From positions 1 through 16,039 of the forward strand of contig JAOXYB010025158.1 of the NCBI GenBank assembly GCA_028565635.1: 16,039 nt of DNA, written 5' to 3'. The first letter of the stretch is position 1. Every line of letters begins with the position of its first letter. A program made the position numbers and the translations under genes. This DNA is from Phoronis ovalis (taxonomy: Eukaryota; Phoronida; Phoronidae). The notes under the pieces are model-generated. The model was given only the letters and a program-made list of their open reading frames with translations. It did not search any database and was not told the DNA's origin. Below are positions 9,001 to 13,521 of this stretch, one piece after another.

Positions 9001-10350
9001 GCATATTGCAGTGGAAATATATTTTGTGGGATATTTTAGGTACGGTCGGGATGTCTCCAACAGGTCGAAAGAAGCGAGGTCTTCATGAATTGTTAACTGA
9101 CAAACAGGTAGAGTGTACATTAGAAATGGTGGTTTTGAATACAATATTCTTTGATAGTTTTGAAATATTAATTTTATAAACAAGTACACTATAAGTCTGT
9201 CAGAGTTGAAAATGTCAGGATTTCATTGAAAGCTACTTTTTGAAATAAGTTATCGTTAAACTGAATACATTACTATCCCAATATCTGCACAAAACTTAAA
9301 TGTTTCATGACAAAAAAAAAATGAAAAAAAATACCATACAACTGTTAGAGATAATTGTGTTCCATATTTTCTGTCGGTCAATGTCCTTCACGCATTTTGA
9401 AATGTTGTTTAATTTATTAATTTGTAACATTTTAGAGCAATGAGTCTATTGGACATTCCTCAGATTTGTGGTCAAGAACTTCTACTCCTGGATCTGATGG
9501 TAGCCCAAGAGGTAATGGTTACTGTGTAACTGGCATACATAATGCGACTTCTGATGCAAGTAGGGAAAATCTGGATTCCCAGAATGATAAGACTAAAATA
9601 TCGAACTCTAGTTTGGATAACATTGATAGTTTAGGTGCAGCAGCACCAAAGAATAAATCATTAAAAGAAAAAGATGGTGGATATTTGGAACCAACTTGTT
9701 GCAAATCAGGGAAAGACTGTGAACCAGAGCAATCTAACTTATGTTCTTCTGTTGGTCCTAATGTCTCAGGAAGTGATAATGCTCAGGATTCAGTGGCAAG
9801 CAACTCCAAACCCAAAAAGTCTCTGAAAAACCGTTTATTTCCAAAAAGAGACAGTTCAAAAGAGAAGAATCGTACGAAAAATCAAATAAATTATGCGAAG
9901 TTAAATATTCAGAATTCTGATGTAACTCTAACTGGTAATACTAACTTTGGTAACAAGAAAGATTCCCCAACAAGAGATGTACAACAGGAACAAAAAATCA
10001 ATTATGCCACATTGGCTGGGATTCATGCTACCAGTAATAATAGCATTGACGCAGACAATGAAGATATTTTGTCTCCGGAGGATAAGAATCCAAGTCATTC
10101 TGATATTATTAATACACCAGATGCTCAACCTGGAAGAAATGGTTCAGAGACTACTGACTTGCCAAATTCAAACAATTTGAGAGATACAGAACAGGAATCA
10201 AAACTTTCCTTGGATACAAATCGTAATAATTTTAAAAATGGAAATGTATTAAATGGTACTAATGCTTTTAATGGCAAGATATTTGGAAGCAAACCACAAG
10301 TTACAGAAAGATATATAAACCTACCCGAGCCAACATCTTCCAATGCATAA
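1..10350 (+). CDS. ROS1: ROS1/Sevenless-type receptor tyrosine kinase, 3' part, spliced (5'-partial)
   Basis: This is a single-pass receptor tyrosine kinase of the ROS1/Sevenless family. The predicted in-window protein is about 1132 residues from 18 exon segments: 1-69, 312-453, 2286-2536, 3051-3227, 3535-3730, 4126-4249, 4408-4568, 4826-4924, 5313-5463, 5952-6111, 6385-6579, 6898-6995, 7117-7311, 7642-7776, 7912-8063, 8485-8595, 9040-9107 and 9436-10350. Every junction from 312 onward is GT-AG and keeps frame. Domains by in-window residue: partial FN3 (1-70), FN3 (71-175), FN3 (175-278), FN3 (280-373), membrane helix (about 384-410) followed by KKRR, and kinase (478-746). The kinase has [12 protein letters not shown] (K510), alpha-C E527, HRDIAARN, DFG (630-632) and an activation loop with YKNDYY. 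A tail of about 386 residues ends at TAA 10348-10350. Human ROS1 has the same order, and as I recall it the membrane helix, juxtamembrane and start of the kinase also lie on separate exons there. The tail is roughly three times the human length. The extracellular N-terminal half (beta-propellers, earlier FN3s) lies outside the window. Confidence 0.95.
312..453 (+). CDS. ROS1: ROS1 exon: end of an FN3 domain
   Basis: The acceptor is gcttttcag|aca and the donor gag|gtagga. It encodes the E-F-G strands of an FN3 domain, including [14 protein letters not shown] and NYYS. Human ROS1 has the near-identical LKPFTTYVIQVAVKNYYS, which places the exon in the ROS1 family. It ends in phase 1, and the first base of a Val codon is completed at 2286. 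Confidence 0.9.
803..1793. repeat. Imperfect inverted repeat pair inside the intron
   Basis: The 803-824 sequence (gtatgtttccgagttatgct then ct) matches the reverse complement of 1773-1793 with one indel and one mismatch. A further AAAGTACT/AGTACTTT pair lies just inside each arm (833-840 and 1754-1761). About 950 bp lies between the arms. The right arm overlaps the decayed retrotransposon end, so the left arm may be a second, opposite-strand scrap of the same element. It may instead be an unrelated terminal repeat. Confidence 0.4.
1735..2058 (-). mobile_element. Decayed non-LTR retrotransposon (LINE) ORF2 C-terminal remnant
   Basis: The reverse complement of about 2058 down to 1870 reads [11 protein letters not shown], then [13 protein letters not shown], then a WTQEGRRN block, a stop, and SQPKTT. 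This follows the well-known LINE reverse-transcriptase C-terminal pattern (R-R-W-x-W-x-G-H-V-x-R-M, then WTPxGxRxRGRPxTTWRRTV). The stop (tga) and Ser/Gln codons sit where the family has R-G-R, as expected from C-to-T decay of cga/cgg codons. Below 1870 more stops and frame slips accumulate, so the lower limit is approximate. The copy is inactive and lies antisense in a ROS1 intron. The clade cannot be named from this fragment. Confidence 0.75.
2286..2536 (+). CDS. ROS1: ROS1 exon: FN3 domain, N-terminal three quarters
   Basis: The acceptor is atttttag|tgc and the donor aaa|gtgagt. It encodes [20 protein letters not shown], a Trp (LEWQLP), KPHG and TYVVET: strands A to E of a new FN3. The hinge VP with the preceding KAG matches the KTKNG-VPEA junction of human ROS1. 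It enters with two bases of a split codon and leaves in phase 0. Confidence 0.95.
2537..3050 (+). other. ROS1: ROS1 intron, no gene seen
   Basis: A 514-bp intron. Its first 170 bp (about 2550-2700) are visibly more GC-rich than the rest and could be a fragment of an inserted repeat, but I recognise no family. The rest is AT-rich. Confidence 0.7.
3051..3227 (+). CDS. ROS1: ROS1 exon: end of one FN3 and start of the next
   Basis: The acceptor is aattttttag|gtt and the donor aag|gtatgg, phase 0 at both ends. It encodes the [19 protein letters not shown] strands of the preceding FN3, then [19 protein letters not shown], the start of the next FN3 with its conserved Trp, and strand C with an FEYKK end. 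Confidence 0.93.
3228..3534 (+). other. ROS1: ROS1 intron, no gene seen
   Basis: A 307-bp AT-rich intron. The antisense ORFs covering it (3116-3364 and 3267-3629) have no recognisable content. Confidence 0.75.
3535..3730 (+). CDS. ROS1: ROS1 exon: C-terminal part of an FN3 domain
   Basis: The acceptor is tttttgtag|gtt and the donor tat|gtaagt. It encodes [31 protein letters not shown] and FTFKTL, corresponding to human LQPYTSYNVRVVV and FKTKAG. The stretch after YVFRIG ([10 protein letters not shown]) is unusually aromatic and hydrophobic for an FN3 F-G hairpin. The exon still joins both neighbours in frame and leaves in phase 1. Confidence 0.88.
3731..4125 (+). other. ROS1: ROS1 intron, no gene seen
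   Basis: A 395-bp AT-rich intron. No repeat, RNA gene or extra exon could be recognised. Confidence 0.75.
4126..4249 (+). CDS. ROS1: ROS1 exon: start of the last FN3 domain
   Basis: The acceptor is tttttag|ctg and the donor aaa|gtaagt. It encodes [36 protein letters not shown]. This parallels human PNKPGIPKLLEG, NSIQWEKAEDNG and ITYYILEI, the last FN3 before the membrane. It leaves in phase 2, and the next exon completes a Lys codon. Confidence 0.94.
4408..4568 (+). CDS. ROS1: ROS1 exon: rest of the last FN3 domain
   Basis: The acceptor is tttccag|gtc and the donor cctg|gtatgt. It encodes [29 protein letters not shown] and GWGPYSENS, a textbook FN3 F-G end matching human GIFQFRVVAANNLGFGEYS. 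The preceding intron is only 158 bp. It leaves in phase 1. Confidence 0.95.
4826..4924 (+). CDS. ROS1: ROS1 exon: transmembrane helix
   Basis: The acceptor is atttaatag|tca and the donor tgtg|gtgagt. It encodes a short Ser/Thr linker and then a hydrophobic helix ([20 protein letters not shown]), continued in the next exon by VIMKKRR, a basic stop-transfer signal. This sets the orientation: FN3 domains outside, kinase inside. As I recall, the helix of human ROS1 is also on its own exon. Confidence 0.94.
4925..5312 (+). other. ROS1: ROS1 intron, no gene seen
   Basis: A 388-bp AT-rich intron. The short ORF running from 4792 to 5004 is the membrane exon read on through the donor. Confidence 0.75.
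5313..5463 (+). CDS. ROS1: ROS1 exon: cytoplasmic juxtamembrane segment
   Basis: The acceptor is aatattgcag|tga and the donor aag|gtaaac. It encodes [20 protein letters not shown], then [16 protein letters not shown] and NALYNCIL. The last motif aligns with human ANACYAIH just before TLPTQ, the exon boundary at which many human ROS1 fusions begin. It leaves in phase 2. Confidence 0.92.
5464..5951 (+). other. ROS1: ROS1 intron, no gene seen
   Basis: A 488-bp AT-rich intron without recognisable elements. Confidence 0.75.
5952..6111 (+). CDS. ROS1: ROS1 exon: kinase N-lobe with P-loop
   Basis: The acceptor is tgtatttcag|cac and the donor aaa|gtgagt. It encodes [16 protein letters not shown], matching human TLPTQEEIENLPAFPRE. 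Next come the glycine-rich loop [11 protein letters not shown] (in-window residues 482-492) and VAVK with the ATP-binding Lys (about 510). It leaves in phase 0 exactly after that Lys. Confidence 0.97.
6385..6579 (+). CDS. ROS1: ROS1 exon: kinase alpha-C helix and hinge
   Basis: The acceptor is tttttag|act and the donor atg|gtgagt, phase 0 at both ends. It encodes [26 protein letters not shown] with the alpha-C Glu (E527), LLGVCL and the hinge [17 protein letters not shown]. The gatekeeper position is Leu, as in human ROS1. The two hinge-exit glycines of human ROS1 (EGGD) are Asp-Ala here (EDAD, 6532-6543). Confidence 0.97.
6580..6897 (+). other. ROS1: ROS1 intron, no gene seen
   Basis: A 318-bp AT-rich intron without recognisable elements. 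Confidence 0.75.
6898..6995 (+). CDS. ROS1: ROS1 exon: kinase alpha-E helix
   Basis: The acceptor is tttgaag|ggt and the donor cacag|gtacag. It encodes [20 protein letters not shown] and ETMHFVH, then splits the Arg of HRD. Human ROS1 has LCVDISKGCVYLERMHFIHR at the same place. Confidence 0.96.
7117..7311 (+). CDS. ROS1: ROS1 exon: catalytic loop, DFG and activation loop
   Basis: The acceptor is ttttaaag|gga and the donor gtttg|gtaatt. It encodes (H)[11 protein letters not shown] with the catalytic Asp, [18 protein letters not shown] with three activation-loop tyrosines, and [13 protein letters not shown]. All catalytic residues are present, so the kinase should be active. HRDI replaces the HRDL of human ROS1. 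It splits a Trp codon with the next exon. Confidence 0.97.
7312..7641 (+). other. ROS1: ROS1 intron, no gene seen
   Basis: A 330-bp AT-rich intron. The small ORF from 7179 through the donor is a read-through of the previous exon in another frame. Confidence 0.75.
7642..7776 (+). CDS. ROS1: ROS1 exon: kinase alpha-F to alpha-G
   Basis: The acceptor is tttattatag|ggc and the donor gatct|gtaagt. It encodes [36 protein letters not shown] and PDNCPNDL, matching human FGILIWEILTLGHQPYPA and NCPDDL. Splits a Leu codon with the next exon. Confidence 0.96.
7912..8063 (+). CDS. ROS1: ROS1 exon: end of the kinase domain
   Basis: The acceptor is cattttatag|aca and the donor gaag|gtatgt. It encodes [18 protein letters not shown] with the conserved Arg of kinase subdomain XI, then [11 protein letters not shown], which closes the domain. 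The last 20 or so residues begin the tail. The intron before it is only 135 bp. Confidence 0.95.
8064..8484 (+). other. ROS1: ROS1 intron, no gene seen
   Basis: A 421-bp AT-rich intron. No extra exon or repeat recognised. Confidence 0.7.
8485..8595 (+). CDS. ROS1: ROS1 exon: cytoplasmic tail, first segment
   Basis: The acceptor is tttgtaacag|gtg and the donor aaag|gtaaag. It encodes an acidic stretch ([14 protein letters not shown]) and a Ser/Thr-Pro segment ([12 protein letters not shown]). Splice signals and phase (1 in, 1 out) agree with the neighbours. There is no clear domain, and tails of this family diverge fast. Confidence 0.85.
8596..9039 (+). other. ROS1: ROS1 intron, no gene seen
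   Basis: A 444-bp AT-rich intron without recognisable elements. Confidence 0.7.
9040..9107 (+). CDS. ROS1: ROS1 exon: short basic tail segment
   Basis: The acceptor is atattttag|gta and the donor aaacag|gtagag, 68 bp. It encodes [20 protein letters not shown], a basic patch with a possible Ser-Pro phosphosite. It enters in phase 1 and leaves in phase 0. The assignment rests on splice signals and phase, because no homologous segment is remembered. Confidence 0.8.
9108..9435 (+). other. ROS1: ROS1 intron, no gene seen
   Basis: A 328-bp AT-rich intron with A-runs near 9310-9330. Confidence 0.7.
9436..10350 (+). CDS. ROS1: ROS1 terminal coding exon: long tyrosine-motif tail
   Basis: The acceptor is acattttag|agc, and 304 codons run to TAA at 10348-10350. 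The segment is Ser/Asn/Asp/Lys-rich and looks disordered. It carries four separated tyrosine motifs: GGYLEP (Tyr codon 9682-9684), INYAKL (9892-9894), INYATL (10003-10005) and RYINLP (10312-10314). The two INYxxL sites resemble the two LNYxxL sites in the human ROS1 tail, where such a site has been reported to recruit SHP phosphatases. YIN fits the Grb2 SH2 preference (pYxN), and YLEP fits YxxP. A basic cluster ([12 protein letters not shown]) lies between. These binding roles are inferred from motif and homology, not shown here. Confidence 0.93.
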   Translation, partial: SNESIGHSSDLWSRTSTPGSDGSPRGNGYCVTGIHNATSDASRENLDSQNDKTKISNSSLDNIDSLGAAAPKNKSLKEKDGGYLEPTCCKSGKDCEPEQSNLCSSVGPNVSGSDNAQDSVASNSKPKKSLKNRLFPKRDSSKEKNRTKNQINYAKLNIQNSDVTLTGNTNFGNKKDSPTRDVQQEQKINYATLAGIHATSNNSIDADNEDILSPEDKNPSHSDIINTPDAQPGRNGSETTDLPNSNNLRDTEQESKLSLDTNRNNFKNGNVLNGTNAFNGKIFGSKPQVTERYINLPEPTSSNA

Positions 10351-10725
10351 TTATGCTTGTTTTGACTTGCTGTGCACAGTGACTGTATGAATAGTCAACA
10401 TTTCTGCCTTCAGGATGTTGCCAAGTAGTGACTGTATTAGATGATTGTTTATGCTCATTGTGCATGGTAAAATAGTACTGTAAGTCAGCTTATTTATTTG
10501 AATTATAGTGAAAAAATATTGCTTTATGAATTTTTCTTTATGCTATTGGGATTCCATAATTGTATTACTAAATTAATAGTACTTGTAAAACGACATTTTT
10601 AGACTTTTTGTGTTTTTATTAGTCGGAGCTGTTTGGCTTTAAACTATACAGCATGGGAAGGCACATATAGAGAAATATGTGGTGAGTCTGTAATTAATGA
10701 ATTTTCAAATCATGTTATGTAATAG

Positions 10726-10864
10726 AATAAACAATATATGATCTTCCCCGTCTGTTGTACAACTAAAAGCTGAACAGCACTTATTTTTAAACCTGGAATG
10801 TAGATTTGCAGAATAAATGATAAACTATAGTCTTGTGAGCATGTAACTCAAAAGTAACAATAAA
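10726..10864 (+). promoter_or_regulatory. ROS1: Cluster of proximal polyadenylation signals
   Basis: AATAAA occurs at 10726-10731, 10812-10817 and 10859-10864. The third is followed within about 20 bp by a T/GT-rich stretch (gcttttttctgtgttt), the usual downstream element, and is the best of the three. Confidence 0.6.
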
Positions 10865-11407
10865 AGTAAGTAAGCTTTTTTCTGTGTTTATTAATTTTCT
10901 GCATTTAAAAGGCAACATATAGGTGCAAGTAGAAGTACTGAAAGAATCTGTTCACATCAAATACTAACCTTATTTTGTAAAGTCCGTGTGATATCCACCT
11001 AGTCAATCAAATGTTAAATATTACTCCAGTTGTCGGTATACCTTCAAAATGATTTTTAACTAATTTCAAATTTATTTTGATCATTTTCTTCTGAAATGTG
11101 TTCTGCCTTTCATTATTTTAATTTTAGGCAATACTGATAGTTCTCTGCTTAGCAGACAGTTGTTATAGGAACTAAATTATTCATTTTTGAAATGAATTGC
11201 ATCGCTCATCACTGCCCCCATGTTCAATTGTTACAAAAGGGTCTCAGAAAGACTGAAGGATAGGTTGTTCATGTTTATTGTTAGCCTTTCATGAAGAGTA
11301 AGAGAATTTATTCTGTTGTAAAAGGATTTTTAAAATTATATACGGTAATTATTTGTTGAATGAGTAAGGTGTTGTTTGAAGATGTTTGTGTGTTCTTATT
11401 TATATCT

Positions 11408-11413
11408 AATAAA
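11408..11413 (+). promoter_or_regulatory. ROS1: Distal polyadenylation signal
   Basis: AATAAA followed about 25 bp later by a T-rich run (11438-11446) and further T-rich sequence. It would give a 3' UTR of about 1.08 kb. Confidence 0.5.
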
Positions 11414-11697
11414 GAATGAACCTATTGAATACATCAATTTTTTTTATCAATTTATCTTTTGGTCCTTTATAACATATACAAACTGTACAGATTGTAATGA
11501 CAGCACAACTTATCACATTAACTTGAAACCTTGACCTTCAAGTTTGAATTATACATGTGTAGTATAGACAACATTTTGAAAACTAGCTATTACACTAATT
11601 CGTGCACGCTTTGATTATGATGAATACACATCTAATGATGACATGATCTTTGTGCTTAGTGTACGATACCCTACCGACAACCAGGGAACCTAGCTAG

Positions 11698-11922
11698 ATG
11701 GGGGGAAAGATAGCAACCCAAAGTGTGGGAAATGGTGTGATCTACAGCATATTTTGTCGTCTGGAGGCACAATCAAGTTTTGAAGGTAGTCGCCAGAGTG
11801 CTCACCAAGAGAAGAAAAGACCGGTAAGAAAGAGCAAGAGACACAAGTTTGTAGAATTCAACAAAGGAGGAGAATCATCGAGAATTGCTAGAGAACATGG
11901 GAATTCTAGCAACAGCAAGTGA
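11698..11922 (+). other. Unassigned 74-codon ORF, doubtful
   Basis: ATG to TGA, encoding a basic, Ser/Lys/Arg-rich peptide (for example RPVRKSKRHKFVEFNKGGES). I recognise no family. It lies in a block richer in G and C than its surroundings and contains a consensus-like donor (ccg|gtaaga at 11823). It could therefore be a scrap of a mobile element or of another transcript. Coding status is uncertain. Confidence 0.2.
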
Positions 11923-12105
11923 CTGGTCAATCATAAGGGGGTAGGGGGTACCCCCCAAGGTACAATGCTCGCACATAAAAATCGGCAATGCTTGCTGCAT
12001 GCTCTCACTTAACCAGAAAAATTAGCTCCCTGTGAGATTTACCTATTTGCGATTTCCAAAATATCTAAAGTGTAATCAAGCCTGCACTAGTATAAAATAT
12101 TGCCG

Positions 12106-12228
12106 TCTGAGATGTGGTAAATCAACTACATAGAATTATGCAGTGGAGCAAAAAAGAGAAAAAAGAATTTGAGACAATGGGAAATAAGGTGTCTCATGAT
12201 CATGATGGCATTATTGCCACATCTCAGA
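12106..12228. repeat. Small inverted repeat (15-bp arms)
   Basis: tctgagatgtggtaa at 12106-12120 pairs with ttgccacatctcaga at 12214-12228, with one mismatch. The 93-bp spacer includes the palindrome catgatcatg. It could be a short foldback element. No flanking duplication was identified. Confidence 0.45.
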
Positions 12229-12272
12229 GTCAGCTGCTGAGAAAGTCTATTGAATGTTTATTAATTAAAATT

Positions 12273-12433
12273 AGTAGTTAGTTATCGCTCCCGTTACCTA
12301 TCTGCTAACCTTTTTCCCATTAATTATACACCATTTTGAAATTGTGGTGGTGATTTAAAAATGGTGTATAATTAACAGGAAAAAGAATGTCAGAATATTA
12401 ACGGGAAGGATAGCAGATAAGTAAGCAACTACT
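12273..12433. repeat. Foldback inverted repeat, MITE-like
   Basis: The core arms are perfect for 18 bp: ttaattatacaccatttt at 12320-12337 against its reverse complement at 12358-12375, around a 20-nt loop. Similarity extends outward imperfectly. Both arms have TTTTTCC, an ATCTGCTA block, a CCCGTTA block (the last two in swapped order) and AGTAGTT at the outer ends. No clear target-site duplication is seen, so the family is not assigned. Confidence 0.55.
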
Positions 12434-12499
12434 GACTTTAAATAGAATGGATTTGCTAGTATTTACTTATAAACAGTTATAAACAAATAAACACAGAAC

Positions 12500-13443
12500 T
12501 CCAAATTCTCATATGTAATTTATTTGTTTTCTTTGTCAGAATTTTTTTAGTTACAAATATATTTTACAAATATTTTGAAATTCCAGAAATTAACTGATCA
12601 GTTTGACATTCATATATTGATAACTACAGAAATCATTCACAGCACAATGTAGCTGCCTCTGTGCAGGATGTATATTGAGGAAAACAAAACGATTTAAATG
12701 TTAATATGCATCAGAAAACATTAAAAATTCAAAATTAGTGTTTATTAACATGGGTTGCACTACCTGTTGCATGAGTACACCGTATGACTATGAAATAAAT
12801 GTTTCAAGAACATTATCATGTGTATATGTTCCTGTTTTTACAAATGTTACATTACAAAAGTACTATTATCCTGAAGTGACAACTGTTATTATGACAACTT
12901 AACTAGGACTATGAAATAATACTTTGACATGGGAACAGCTTACGCTATCCATACTGTAGTAAGCCCACAATGAAAAAAAGCCGGAATGTTATACTTTAAA
13001 TCAAAGCCTAAGGCTACTAAAAAGGTAATTACTCATCTTGTTTGACTACTACTACTACATGTATATAAGCCTTCTTTAATACACTTTGTTGGAGCACAAT
13101 ATTGTATAATTGATATACGGAAGGTATGTGTATTTATATATAATTAGAAAAGCCTTTATAATGATATCTGGCTACCACAAAATCTTGCTAAAATATTGCA
13201 TTTGTGAGCTTTTCTATAAAAACCAGCAAACAAAAGTACACGAAGACTTCACTGCTATGAATTACACAATATTTGAATTATGAATAATAATGGTCAATTC
13301 TTTTGAACTAGAGAAGCTATTGTAGATGTTAGTGAGCTTAATACAAAAAGCAAGCACTTTCTTTTCGAGAGTTTCACAATTCATCTTCCAGTCAACCATA
13401 ACAAAAACCTTGGAACCCGAAGAAATCATCACAATTCTTCCGG
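12500..13443 (-). other. TTK: Probable TTK 3' UTR
   Basis: This is the sequence downstream of the TTK stop on the - strand, AT-rich and without an ORF that resembles a gene. It includes a short (act)n run near 13045. The end is inferred from the reverse-strand AATAAA at 12524..12519. An earlier one lies at 12746..12741. Confidence 0.5.
12519..12524 (-). promoter_or_regulatory. TTK: Candidate TTK polyadenylation signal
   Basis: Reads AATAAA on the - strand, followed downstream by ttctgtgtttatttg, a GT/T-rich downstream element. A closer AATAAA at 12746..12741 is an alternative. Confidence 0.45.
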
Positions 13444-13521
13444 CTATGATATAACATTCCAAGTCCTTTCTAAAAGTTCATTTATAGATGGTCTAACTTT
13501 TGTGTCTCTCTGCAGACATCC
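13444..13521 (-). CDS. TTK: TTK terminal coding exon
   Basis: The acceptor on the - strand is atattttag|gga. 25 codons encode [20 protein letters not shown] and a short end to TAG at 13446..13444. GCLQRD-x-x-x-RPSI-x-ELL matches human CCLKRDPKQRISIPELL, and phase 0 fits the previous exon. The family then has HPYV, whereas here it is RTWN and a stop follows. A further exon cannot be excluded, but no consensus donor precedes the stop. Confidence 0.85.
   Translation of the reverse strand, partial: GCLQRDTKVRPSINELLERTWNVIS

Larger units (their letters stand above)
10351..11435 (+). other. ROS1: ROS1 3' UTR and 3' end region
   Basis: About 1.1 kb of AT-rich sequence after the stop, without a credible ORF. 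It includes four AATAAA hexamers, so several 3' ends are possible. The distal limit is set by the last hexamer at 11408 and is approximate. Confidence 0.65.
11436..12500. other. Intergenic region between converging ROS1 and TTK
   Basis: About 1 kb between the likely 3' ends of the two genes. It holds a GC-richer block (about 11660-11960) with an unassigned ORF and a poly-G/poly-C junction (11935-11957), followed by two inverted repeats (12106-12228 and 12273-12433). No conserved gene is recognised. Confidence 0.6.

Noticed and set aside
9519-10343. Several ORFs in other frames over the long ROS1 tail exon
   Set aside because: They are shadows. Only the main frame joins the upstream exon in phase and carries the tyrosine motifs shared with human ROS1.
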